NCBI GenBank assembly: GCA_025350775.1
Contig: JANXXF010000036.1
Coordinates: forward strand, 1 to 13,023
DNA: 13,023 bases
Direction: 5' to 3'
From: Actinomycetes bacterium
Lineage (GTDB): Bacteria > Actinomycetota > Thermoleophilia > Gaiellales > Gaiellaceae
Each line of letters starts with the position of its first letter. The stretch's first letter is position 1. The translations under genes were made by a program, and so were the position numbers. The notes under the pieces are model-generated. The model searched no databases. It was not told where the DNA came from and worked only from the letters and a program-made list of their open reading frames with translations. Positions 7,556 through 13,023 of the stretch are shown here, piece after piece.

Positions 7556-7561
7556 TCCGGC

Positions 7562-8734
7562 ATGACCGACATCCGTGCCATCGCCGCCGCAGCGCTCCCC
7601 GACGCCGTCGCCTGGCGTCGCCATCTCCACGCGAACCCGGAGCTGTCGTTCCAGGAGCACGAGACGGCGAGGTGGATCCATGAGCGGCTGGACGGGTTCG
7701 GTGGGCTGTCGGTGTCGCGGCCGACCCCGACGAGCGTGGTCGCGACGTTGAAAGGCGGTCGGCCCGGTCGCACAATCGGGCTGCGCGCCGACATCGACGC
7801 GCTGCCGATCGTCGAGGCCACCGGCCTCGAGTTCGCGTCGACGAGAGAGGGCGTCATGCACGCGTGCGGGCACGACGGACATACCGCGGTGCTGCTGTCG
7901 GTGGCGCGCGCCCTCACCGGCATGCGGGCCGAGCTGCCGGGCGAGGTGCGCTTCGTCTTCCAGCACGCCGAGGAGCTGCCGCCGGGCGGCGCGCGCGAGA
8001 TCGTCGCGACGGGTGCCCTCGACGGCCTCGACGCGATGCTCGGCTGTCACCTGATGTCGACCTTCGACGCCGGCAAGGTCAGCGTGTCGGGCGGGCCGGT
8101 GATGGCGGCGGCCGACTTCTTCGACGCGACAGTCGAGGGCGTCGGCGGCCACGGCGCCTTCCCGCACCAGACGATCGACCCGATCGCCATCACGGCCCAG
8201 ATCATCTCGTCGCTGCAGCAGATCGTCAGCCGCACCGTCGATCCGCTGGAGAGCGCGGTCGTCACGGTGACGCGCATCAACGCCGGCAGCGCCGACAACG
8301 TGATCCCGCCCTCGGTCAACTTCGGCGGCACCGTGCGTAGCTTCGACCAGGCCTTGCGCGAGTCGATCCACGAGCGGATGCATCGCATCGTCGAGGGGGT
8401 CGCGGCGGCGCACGGTGCGCGCGGCAGCATCACCATCGACCCGGCGTTCGACGCTGTGATCAACGACGTTGCACTCGCTGCCCAGGTCGAGGAGTCCGCG
8501 CTGCGGGCGGTCGGTGAGGCGCAGTTTCAGCGGATTCCGCCGATGATGGGCGGCGAGGACTTCTCGATCTACGCCCGCGTCGCACCCATCACGTACTGGT
8601 TCGTCGGTGCGCGCAACCCGGAGAAGGGCGCCGAGTGGCCCCACCATCATCCGCACTTCACCGTGGACGAGCAGGCCATGGAGACGGCGATCGCGGTGAT
8701 GACGCAGGCCGTGCTCGACCAGCTCTCCGCGTAG
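7562..8734 (+). CDS. M20D family amidohydrolase
   Basis: A 390-aa metallo-amidohydrolase of full family length. It begins with WRRHLHANPELSFQEHET (residues 18-35), the hallmark of hippurate hydrolase and IAA-amino acid hydrolase relatives. RADIDALPI (75-83) and MHACGHDGHT (99-108, Cys102 and His104 as metal ligands) follow. QHAEELPPGGA carries the catalytic and metal-binding glutamates near 137-138, and His163 lies in GCHL. The lid domain contains VGGHGAFPHQTIDP, and the C-terminal MGGEDF and HHHPHF (361-366) complete the site. The enzyme should cleave an N-acyl amino acid or similar amide in the cytoplasm. It is divergent from the GMC pair and convergent with the iron-type alcohol dehydrogenase. 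The longer in-frame reading upstream is rejected because it runs through the promoter region. Confidence 0.93.
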   Translation: MTDIRAIAAAALPDAVAWRRHLHANPELSFQEHETARWIHERLDGFGGLSVSRPTPTSVVATLKGGRPGRTIGLRADIDALPIVEATGLEFASTREGVMHACGHDGHTAVLLSVARALTGMRAELPGEVRFVFQHAEELPPGGAREIVATGALDGLDAMLGCHLMSTFDAGKVSVSGGPVMAAADFFDATVEGVGGHGAFPHQTIDPIAITAQIISSLQQIVSRTVDPLESAVVTVTRINAGSADNVIPPSVNFGGTVRSFDQALRESIHERMHRIVEGVAAAHGARGSITIDPAFDAVINDVALAAQVEESALRAVGEAQFQRIPPMMGGEDFSIYARVAPITYWFVGARNPEKGAEWPHHHPHFTVDEQAMETAIAVMTQAVLDQLSA

Positions 8735-8864
8735 CGGGCACCGCGTCGGCGGCTCCCGGCAGGCCGCTCATGGAGCGGGCTTCAGGTCGCCGCAGGCCCA
8801 GAGGTCCGACGCGCAGCGGCCGGACGCTGGGCCGAAGGACGATCCGAGCGAGCCGTGGACGGCG

Positions 8865-8880
8865 CTCATTCTGAAATGAG
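8865..8880. other. Interrupted palindrome between convergent genes
   Basis: CTCATT-CTGA-AATGAG is a perfect 6-bp inverted repeat, AT-rich against its surroundings, ending two bases before the stop codon of the alcohol dehydrogenase gene. It is the only clear structure I see in the 148-base gap 8735-8882, which otherwise looks non-coding. It may be a weak terminator stem or a protein-binding site. Confidence 0.3.
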
Positions 8881-8882
8881 TT

Positions 8883-10097
8883 CTAAAGCGCGCGCTCGAG
8901 CAGTGCTATCACTTCGGCGGCTGAAGTGACCGGGCGGGGGTTCGCGGCGACGATGATGTCCGCGAGCGCGTCCCGCGCGATCCCCGAGAAGTCGTCGCGC
9001 CCGACGCCCACCGCTGACAGCCGCGACGCGAGGCCGAGGTCGGCGACCAGCCGGCGCACAGCCTCCACGGCTGCCGCGCTCGCCTGCTCGCGCGAGAGGT
9101 CACGCGTGTCGACGCCCATCGCCTCGGCGATCCAGCGCTGGCGGTCACCGACGTGGTCGCGGTTGAACTCCATGACGTGGGGCAGCATCACGCACGAGGT
9201 GATGCCGTGCGGCACGTTGCAGCGCGCGCCCAGCTGGTGCCCGATCCCGTGCGAGAGGCCGAGGTTGACGTTGGGGAGGCCCGAGATCGAGAGCCAGGCG
9301 CCGAGGTGCGCGTTCGTGCGTGCGACGAGATCGGCCGGGTCGGCCAGGCACTCGCGCAGGAAGCGGTCGAGCATCCCCAGCGAGCGGATCGCCAGGGCGT
9401 CCGTCAGGGGGTGCGCGTTGGTGGACTGGAGTGCCTCGACGCAGTGATCGACCGAACGCATCCCGGTGGAGGCCCACAGCCAAGCGGGGGTCGCCAGGGT
9501 TAGCTCCGCGTCGAGAAACACGGCCTTCGCGGCGATCTGCCGGTCGATGATCAGGTCCTTCACCTGGCGCACCTCGTCGGTGACGCCGATGAAGTGGGTG
9601 AACTCGCCGGCCGAGAGCGTCGTCGAGACGGCGAACAGCGGCACCGGCCGGCCCTGCAGCGACGGCACCTCGAGCGTCGACGGGTACTCGTACCTGACGC
9701 GGCTGTCGTCGAAGCCGTCGTGCGTCGTGATCCCCTCCGACAGGCACACCATGACCGCCTTGCCGGTGTCGTTGGCGGTGCCGCCGCCGAACGTCACGAT
9801 CCCGTCGGCGCCGATCGCCCGTGCCTGCTCGGCCGCGCGCAACACCGACGCGCGGTGGACGTGCTGCACCGTCTCGTGGAAGACGCCGGCGACCCGCCCG
9901 CCGGCCGCCGCCTGCACCTGCTCGACCAGATCCGTCGTGGTCGCGAGCGTCGTGCCCGTGACGAGCAGGGCGCGCTCGACGCCGTGGGCGGCCAGGGCGC
10001 CCTCGAGGCCGATCACCGAGCCGGGGCCGTAGTGGACGTTCTCGATCGGTAGCAGTGTGAAGACGCCGTTCAGCGGCGCTTTGGGAATCTCGATCAT
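8883..10097 (-). CDS. Iron-containing alcohol dehydrogenase family protein (maleylacetate reductase-like)
   Basis: A 404-aa group III (iron-type) dehydrogenase homologue. The N-terminus has VHYGPGSV (21-28), the NAD(P)-binding loop is VTFGGGTANDTGKAV (101-115), and the metal region contains SHGIGHQLGARCNVPHG (282-298; His283, His287, His297). The helix that normally supplies Asp-x3-His reads GMRSVDHCVEAL, so the usual Asp is Arg214, while Asp217 sits next to His218. Maleylacetate reductases also depart from the Asp here, which is one reason for the comparison. ATG 10097 was chosen because the family start (about 20 residues before YGPG) and a -10 box agree; the longer reading is rejected. It probably reduces or oxidises a small carbonyl or alcohol, but the exact reaction is open. 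It diverges from a small membrane protein gene. Confidence 0.88.
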   Translation of the reverse strand: MIEIPKAPLNGVFTLLPIENVHYGPGSVIGLEGALAAHGVERALLVTGTTLATTTDLVEQVQAAAGGRVAGVFHETVQHVHRASVLRAAEQARAIGADGIVTFGGGTANDTGKAVMVCLSEGITTHDGFDDSRVRYEYPSTLEVPSLQGRPVPLFAVSTTLSAGEFTHFIGVTDEVRQVKDLIIDRQIAAKAVFLDAELTLATPAWLWASTGMRSVDHCVEALQSTNAHPLTDALAIRSLGMLDRFLRECLADPADLVARTNAHLGAWLSISGLPNVNLGLSHGIGHQLGARCNVPHGITSCVMLPHVMEFNRDHVGDRQRWIAEAMGVDTRDLSREQASAAAVEAVRRLVADLGLASRLSAVGVGRDDFSGIARDALADIIVAANPRPVTSAAEVIALLERAL

Positions 10098-10103
10098 CGG
10101 GCG

Positions 10104-10109
10104 AAGATA
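10104..10109 (-). promoter_or_regulatory. -10 box of a probably leaderless promoter for the iron-type dehydrogenase
   Basis: On the minus strand TATCTT ends 6 bases before ATG 10097, with no Shine-Dalgarno between. The 109-base divergent region 10098-10206 holds this box and the one for the membrane protein at 10195. Confidence 0.6.
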
Positions 10110-10194
10110 CCGATGCCCTCCGCGACCCGTCCAGGGGCCCGGTGGCGACGCACGCCCCTGAATGGTTCTCCCCAACGCGCGCCGACGGGCCGAC

Positions 10195-10200
10195 TATGAT
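10195..10200 (+). promoter_or_regulatory. -10 box of a probably leaderless promoter for the small membrane protein
   Basis: TATGAT, one base away from the consensus TATAAT, ends 6 bases before GTG 10207. There is no Shine-Dalgarno. It is the strongest hexamer match of the leaderless set. Confidence 0.65.
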
Positions 10201-10206
10201 CGGGTC

Positions 10207-10443
10207 GTGGCTCAGTTCAGGAAGCAACCGAAGACGCTCCAGATCCTCGCCTGCGTGCTCTTCGTCGGCGTGATCGGGCTGTTCATCGCCTTCATCTTCC
10301 ACGGCACCGCGGTGATGGCGTTCATCGGCATCGGTGTCGCTGCGGCGATCGCGCCGCTCCTCGGCGTGATGCTGCCGCTGTGGGCGATGGAGACCGACGT
10401 GAACGACCGCCCGGATATTCCGAAGGGTCCCGTGCACCACTAG
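10207..10443 (+). CDS. Small two-helix membrane protein, unknown function
   Basis: A 78-aa protein from GTG 10207. A short basic N-terminus (AQFRKQPKT) is followed by two hydrophobic helices at about residues 11-31 and 35-60, then a hydrophilic tail (ETDVNDRPDIPKGPVHH). By the positive-inside rule the N-terminus is probably cytoplasmic, and with two helices the tail would be too. A longer reading from ATG 10162 runs through a near-consensus -10 box, so I prefer GTG. I do not recognise a family. It stands alone, divergent from the iron-type dehydrogenase, and is followed by a GC hairpin. Confidence 0.75.
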   Translation: MAQFRKQPKTLQILACVLFVGVIGLFIAFIFHGTAVMAFIGIGVAAAIAPLLGVMLPLWAMETDVNDRPDIPKGPVHH

Positions 10444-10451
10444 CGGGAGGC

Positions 10452-10469
10452 CCGGGCCTTCGCGCCCGG
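10452..10469 (+). terminator. GC hairpin after the small membrane protein gene
   Basis: CCGGGC-CTTCGC-GCCCGG is a perfect 6-bp stem beginning 9 bases after the stop codon. No T-tract follows, so an intrinsic terminator is possible but weak. Confidence 0.4.
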
Positions 10470-10494
10470 TCAGGCGAGAGGATCGAACAGGCCC

Positions 10495-10510
10495 CGGAGG
10501 GTCGCCTCCG
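10495..10510 (+). other. Second short hairpin, tight tetraloop
   Basis: CGGAGG-GTCG-CCTCCG is a perfect 6-bp stem with a 4-base loop. It lies between the small membrane protein gene and the promoter of the mini-gene pair. The 160-base stretch 10444-10603 holds two hairpins and a candidate promoter, and no gene that I trust. It may act as part of a terminator or as an RNA element. Confidence 0.3.
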
Positions 10511-10567
10511 TGTGTGCGCGCGACTGCCCCTCCATTCCGCGCTACGTGAGGATCGTCGCATTTGGAG

Positions 10568-10573
10568 TATGGT
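10568..10573 (+). promoter_or_regulatory. Candidate -10 box for the mini-gene pair
   Basis: TATGGT would start transcription near 10580, giving a leader of about 24 bases that includes the Shine-Dalgarno at 10592-10596. No good -35 is visible 16-18 bases upstream. Unlike the leaderless genes here, this unit keeps a leader. Confidence 0.4.
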
Positions 10574-10603
10574 GCGTCGACACCAAGCGAGAGAGGTCGA
10601 CCG

Positions 10604-10729
10604 ATGGGCTCCACCGTTCCGACGACCCGCTGCACCGCCCTATCCAGCCTGCGTGCGAGCTGCGCCAGGGCTGCCCGTCAGGCGAGCCGCCTTCTCGGCG
10701 GACTGCAGAAGAAGTCGGGGACCAAGTAG
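10604..10729 (+). CDS. Basic 41-aa mini-protein, unknown function (first of a pair)
   Basis: Codons run from ATG 10604 to TAG 10727-10729. AGAGG at 10592-10596 lies 7 bases upstream, which is good spacing. The product has 5 Arg and 3 Lys, no Asp or Glu, and two Cys (10 and 20). Its middle (residues 12-34: LSSLRASCARAARQASRLLGGL) could form an amphipathic basic helix, and it ends in QKKSGTK. Its stop overlaps the GTG of the next mini-gene by one base (TAGTG), pointing to coupled translation. I know no family for it. Short length and GC-rich codons mean chance remains possible; the Shine-Dalgarno, promoter and overlap together are the case for it. Confidence 0.5.
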   Translation: MGSTVPTTRCTALSSLRASCARAARQASRLLGGLQKKSGTK

Positions 10730-10848
10730 TGGCTCCCAAGCCGAAGCGCCCGCCCACCTCGCTGCCACGGCTCGGCGGCGCCGGTGGCGGCACGCCGTCG
10801 CAGAAGATCGTCAAGATCAAGCAGAAGAAGACGTCGCGCGGGAAATAG
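10729..10848 (+). CDS. Basic 39-aa mini-protein, unknown function (second of a pair)
   Basis: Starting at GTG 10729, which overlaps the previous stop, it ends at TAG 10846-10848. GGGGA at 10717-10721 lies 7 bases before the start. The product carries 8 Lys and 3 Arg and no acidic residue, a net charge near +11 in 39 residues. A KPKRPPTSLPRLGGAGGG front, probably disordered, is followed by a QKIVKIKQKKTSRGK tail. Such a composition suits binding to nucleic acid, ribosome or membrane, but that is inference. The same frame is open up to ATG 10510, which would give 112 aa. I reject that start because it would cover the promoter and the Shine-Dalgarno of the first mini-gene. It converges on the CoA-transferase gene, 9 bases away. 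Confidence 0.5.
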   Translation: MAPKPKRPPTSLPRLGGAGGGTPSQKIVKIKQKKTSRGK

Positions 10849-10857
10849 CCCTGGGGC

Positions 10858-11616
10858 TCAGACGGCTGCGATGAGCGCCGCGAAGCGGGGATAGGTTTCG
10901 GCCACTTCCCCGGCGATGCGTTCGCGCAGCAGCCACAGATCGGCGGTCGTCGGCGCCGGCGTCGTCGGTATGGCGGCGGTGCCGGCCCGGCCTTCGCCCT
11001 CCGGCAGCTGGAAGTCGAAGCCGGTGTGTTCGCGGACGCTCTCGAGCGTCTCGCCGGGGTGGAGCGAAGTCAGGGTGAACCTCCCTCGGGCGCGGTCGAA
11101 GGCGAACGCGCAGCGGCCGGTGACGAGGGCCGTCGGGCCGCCGGGGCGGTATGTCCCCGGGGCGCTCGTGCCAGGCGCGCTGACAAAATCGACCCGTGGT
11201 ACGAGCACGCGCCGCGAGTGCTCCTCGCGGTAGAGGATCACGCTGGGCACGAGAAACGCCAGGTACGCCGACCCGAACGAGCCGGGGAAGCGGTGCGTGA
11301 GCGCCGGATAGTCGCCCGTCCCGACGAGGTTGACGTTGCCGGCGCCGTCGATCTGGCCACCGCTGAGGAAGAACGCGTCGATCCGGCCCTGGGCTGCGCA
11401 GTCGAACAGCTCGCGGCCACCGTCGGTGAAAGGGTTGTGTTGCCGGCTGCCGAGGACGATCGTCTGGAGCCGGTCGCCGACAGCCTCGGCGCGGGCGCGG
11501 GCGAGCAGCGCCGCCGCGGCGGGGAGCGGTGATGTCGCACCGACGGCGACGCACGAGAGCCCGCGCAGACGGTCGGCGAGGGCCGTCACGAGCAGGGCAG
11601 TGCGTGCGGCAGCCAT
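10858..11616 (-). CDS. Family I CoA-transferase-like protein, subunit B
   Basis: A 252-aa protein resembling the beta subunit of the glutaconate CoA-transferase/IpdB group. Diagnostic stretches are GRELFDCAAQGRIDAFFLSGGQIDG, GNVNLVGTGDYPALTHRFPGSFGSAYLAF and RRVLVPRVDFVSAPG, then a C-terminal LHPGETLESVREHTGFDF. Classical CoA-transferases carry a catalytic Glu near the start of this subunit; I see no such SENG or ExG motif. IpdB of mycobacterial steroid degradation also lacks it, and IpdAB acts as a ring-opening hydrolase. ATG 11616 overlaps the TGA of subunit A by one base, so the two are translationally coupled and should form a heteromeric complex. The substrate is unknown. Calling it a transferase or a hydrolase is not safe from sequence alone. 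Confidence 0.85.
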   Translation of the reverse strand: MAAARTALLVTALADRLRGLSCVAVGATSPLPAAAALLARARAEAVGDRLQTIVLGSRQHNPFTDGGRELFDCAAQGRIDAFFLSGGQIDGAGNVNLVGTGDYPALTHRFPGSFGSAYLAFLVPSVILYREEHSRRVLVPRVDFVSAPGTSAPGTYRPGGPTALVTGRCAFAFDRARGRFTLTSLHPGETLESVREHTGFDFQLPEGEGRAGTAAIPTTPAPTTADLWLLRERIAGEVAETYPRFAALIAAV

Positions 11617-12497
11617 CAGCGCCCCGCGTCCGCCGCGCCTGCCGCGTCCGCCGCGCCTGCCGCGTCCGCGAGCAGCTCCGCCAGGTAGGCGCGGAAGCCG
11701 TCGTCGCTGCGCGCGGCCCGCGCGTAGCGGGCCTGCTCGGCGTTGTCCGGCTCGCTGTGGCCCGGCAGGCCGAGCGGCCACGCGCCGCCGGGCGCCACCG
11801 CAACGGCGGTGACGTACAGCGCGGGCAGCACGCCGGCGGCGGTCGCCTCGTCGGCAAGCAACGAGCCGTCGACGATCTCCTCCACGGTCACGAGGGTCGC
11901 GCTGGCGGCGTGTGCCATGGTCACGAGCTCGCGGCGGCGACCGATCCAGACGTTGCCGTCGCGGTCGGCGCGAGGCGCGTGGAAGAGGGCGACGTCGGGA
12001 CGGATGGCGGGGAGCAGGACGATCGGGTCGGCGCTCGCGGCGCCGGCTGCGGCGCCCCCGCCCACCGCGAACGGGTTGTCGATCACCTGCCAGTCCGGCC
12101 GGAAGCGCAGCACGTCGCTGCCGATCAGGCCGCGTAGCGGAATGAACGGGAGGCCCTTCTCGGCTGCCTGGAGCGCGGCGTGGACGGCGGGGCAGGTCGT
12201 GTCGCGCATGCGGATCGCGCCGGCGACGACGGCGGCCGTGAAGCGCGGTGCCCCGCCGTGCTCGCCGAGCAGCACGGCGGCGGCCTCCACCTCGTCGACG
12301 ACGCCGGCGCCGATCAGTAGGTCGGCCTGCATTCCCGAGGTCGGCACGGCCAGTAGCCGGAGGCCTGTCGTACCCGCGGCGATCAGCGCGCGTGTCGCCG
12401 CGAGCGACGGCCCGCTGTAGTCGGGGGGCACAGCCACCAGGGAGCCCGGGGCGATGAGCGCGACGAGCTCGGCGACGGTCAGCGCGGGGACGGTCAT
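11616..12497 (-). CDS. Family I CoA-transferase-like protein, subunit A
   Basis: A 293-aa alpha subunit. It opens with the phosphate-loop-like IAPGSLVAVPP region, has LLAVPTSGMQADLLIGAG (49-65) and LLGEHGGAPRF (77-87), and then a GLPFIPLRGLIGSDVL helix (115-130) typical of the GctA/IpdA group. Just before that helix, relatives usually have Glu in a short 'E-Y-S' type motif (Glu105 of IpdA, from memory). Here the matching residue appears to be Asp99 in RMRDTTCPA. Near the C-terminus, ADPIVLLPAIRPDVALFHAPRADRDGNVWIG is characteristic. The tail is a low-complexity Ala/Gly/Asp repeat. ATG 12497 was chosen because the protein then starts at the family N-terminus and a -10 box sits 7 bases away. 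It is first in the A-B pair and divergent from the transporter gene. Confidence 0.85.
   Translation of the reverse strand: MTVPALTVAELVALIAPGSLVAVPPDYSGPSLAATRALIAAGTTGLRLLAVPTSGMQADLLIGAGVVDEVEAAAVLLGEHGGAPRFTAAVVAGAIRMRDTTCPAVHAALQAAEKGLPFIPLRGLIGSDVLRFRPDWQVIDNPFAVGGGAAAGAASADPIVLLPAIRPDVALFHAPRADRDGNVWIGRRRELVTMAHAASATLVTVEEIVDGSLLADEATAAGVLPALYVTAVAVAPGGAWPLGLPGHSEPDNAEQARYARAARSDDGFRAYLAELLADAAGAADAAGAADAGR
11625..11669. repeat. 18-bp tandem repeat, about 2.5 copies, in the tail of subunit A
   Basis: The unit CGCGTCCGCCGCGCCTGC is repeated at 11625-11642 and 11643-11660, with half a copy to 11669. In the protein this is a DAAGAADAAG-type repeat close to the stop codon. Being in-frame and unconstrained, it probably varies in copy number between strains. 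Confidence 0.8.
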
Positions 12498-12504
12498 CGT
12501 GCCA

Positions 12505-12510
12505 AGGATA
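12505..12510 (-). promoter_or_regulatory. -10 box of a probably leaderless promoter for the CoA-transferase pair
   Basis: On the minus strand TATCCT, the same hexamer as for the amidohydrolase, ends 7 bases before ATG 12497. There is no Shine-Dalgarno. The 99-base divergent gap 12498-12596 also holds the box for the transporter. Confidence 0.6.
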
Positions 12511-12584
12511 GGTGGGCGCCGGACGTAGCGGGGCGGGGCAGGCGCCGGCTCCGCCGTCGGTTGCAGCGGGGCGGGCCTGCGCGA

Positions 12585-12590
12585 TACGGT
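12585..12590 (+). promoter_or_regulatory. -10 box of a probably leaderless promoter for the EamA transporter
   Basis: TACGGT (TAnnnT) ends 6 bases before ATG 12597. TTGCAG at 12561-12566 is a possible partial -35 at an 18-base spacing. No Shine-Dalgarno is present. Confidence 0.5.
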
Positions 12591-12596
12591 CGGTCG

Positions 12597-13023
12597 ATGG
12601 CGACGAAGCCACCGCGGTCGAGCGCCGCCACCGGATACATCCTGCTCGCGGCGCCGGTGCTGTTCTGGGGCGGCTCGTACCGTGCGGTCGCGATCGGAGG
12701 GCCGCAGACCTCGGCGCTCATGCTCAACGGGCTGCGCGCGCTGATCTCGGCCGGGTTGCTGCTCGCGCTGTTGCCGCTGCTCCGCTCGCGCTTCCCCACG
12801 GGACGGCTGCTGATGTGGTCGGCCGTGACCGGCGTGCTCGGCGTCGTCGTCTTCCTCGAGGGCTTCGCCGAGGGCGTGCTGCGCGCGGGCGCGGGCAACG
12901 CAGCGGTGCTCTCGAACACGTCGCCGTTCTTCGTGCTGGTGCTGGGCCGCCTCGTCCTCGGCGAGCGCCTGAAGCCAGCCGGTGTGGTCGGGCTGCTGAT
13001 CGGCTTCGCCGGGGTCGTGACGA
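12597..13023 (+). CDS. EamA/DMT-family transporter, N-terminal half (runs off window)
   Basis: About 142 residues are visible, and the reading frame is still open at the window end. A short basic start (MATKPPRSS) is followed by membrane helices: about residues 12-31 (ILLAAPVLFWGGSYRAVAIG), 39-61, 72-90, 98-117 and 125-141. Features typical of an EamA repeat are FWGGSYRAVAIGG in the first helix, and NAAVLSNTSPFFVLVLGRLVLGERL, where the LGERL end of the fourth helix is characteristic. This is the first of the two repeats in a normal transporter of about 300 aa with ten helices. Such proteins move amino acids, sugars or drugs across the inner membrane, often outward; the substrate is not predictable. 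It diverges from the CoA-transferase pair. Confidence 0.88.
   Translation, partial: MATKPPRSSAATGYILLAAPVLFWGGSYRAVAIGGPQTSALMLNGLRALISAGLLLALLPLLRSRFPTGRLLMWSAVTGVLGVVVFLEGFAEGVLRAGAGNAAVLSNTSPFFVLVLGRLVLGERLKPAGVVGLLIGFAGVVT

Noticed and set aside
6535..7683. A 382-codon plus-strand frame running into the amidohydrolase region
   Set aside because: It lies antisense to the upstream GMC gene, and its product is Arg/Val/Ala-rich with no motifs.
10098..10175. An N-terminal extension of the iron-type dehydrogenase
   Set aside because: The added residues do not look like the family, and the -10 box at 10104-10109 would lie inside the gene.
10510..10848. A 112-aa reading ending with the 39-aa mini-protein
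   Set aside because: Its first two thirds would overlap the candidate promoter, the Shine-Dalgarno and the whole 41-aa frame, and its sequence there is irregular. The GTG at 10729 with its own ribosome site is preferred, though not proven.
1..13023. RNA genes, CRISPR array, transposon or prophage, or a hidden defence system
   Set aside because: I found no tRNA-like or rRNA sequence, no spaced direct repeats, no terminal inverted repeats, and no transposase, integrase or nuclease motifs.

Overview
This 13 kb window is very GC-rich and densely packed, with short intergenic gaps, many GTG starts, and actinobacterial-type enzymes. It reads as chromosomal DNA of a high-GC Actinomycetota. A Thermoleophilia-like lineage is my guess from overall feel only; no taxonomic marker is present. 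I see no rRNA, tRNA, CRISPR array, transposase, integrase or phage gene.

Layout from left to right. (1) Positions 1-1128 (+): the 3' end of an ornithine cyclodeaminase/mu-crystallin family gene, overlapping by one base (TGATG) an AiiA-like metallo-beta-lactamase-fold hydrolase. (2) 1253-2753 (+): a two-gene unit with good ribosome binding sites, encoding a 109-aa helical protein of unknown function and a 378-aa SAM-dependent methyltransferase with an uncharacterised N-terminal half. (3) 2791-3345 (-): an XRE-cupin regulator, divergent from 3425-4597 (+), a secreted protein with 18 cysteines built from about nine disulfide-type repeats. (4) 4612-7485 (-): two tandem, closely similar GMC-family flavin oxidoreductases, divergent from 7562-8734 (+), an M20D amidohydrolase. 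(5) 8883-10097 (-): an iron-containing alcohol dehydrogenase homologue, divergent from 10207-10443 (+), a 78-aa two-helix membrane protein. (6) 10604-10848 (+): two overlapping mini-genes encoding very basic proteins of 41 and 39 aa with no acidic residues. (7) 10858-12497 (-): a coupled pair of family I CoA-transferase-like subunits, divergent from 12597 to the window end (+), the first half of an EamA/DMT transporter.

The enzymes (amidohydrolase, lactonase-like hydrolase, GMC oxidoreductases, iron-type alcohol dehydrogenase, CoA-transferase pair, exporter) look like a catabolic or detoxification neighbourhood. The sequence does not prove that they form one pathway, and many are divided by divergent promoters.

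The most striking non-coding pattern is the start-site architecture. Six genes have a TAnnnT or similar -10 hexamer ending exactly 6 or 7 bases before the start codon, with no Shine-Dalgarno sequence, which is the signature of leaderless transcription. The operon-type genes and the mini-gene pair use Shine-Dalgarno sites instead. The best candidates for undescribed biology are the Cys/His repeat secreted protein, the basic mini-gene pair, and the 109-aa protein/methyltransferase unit.
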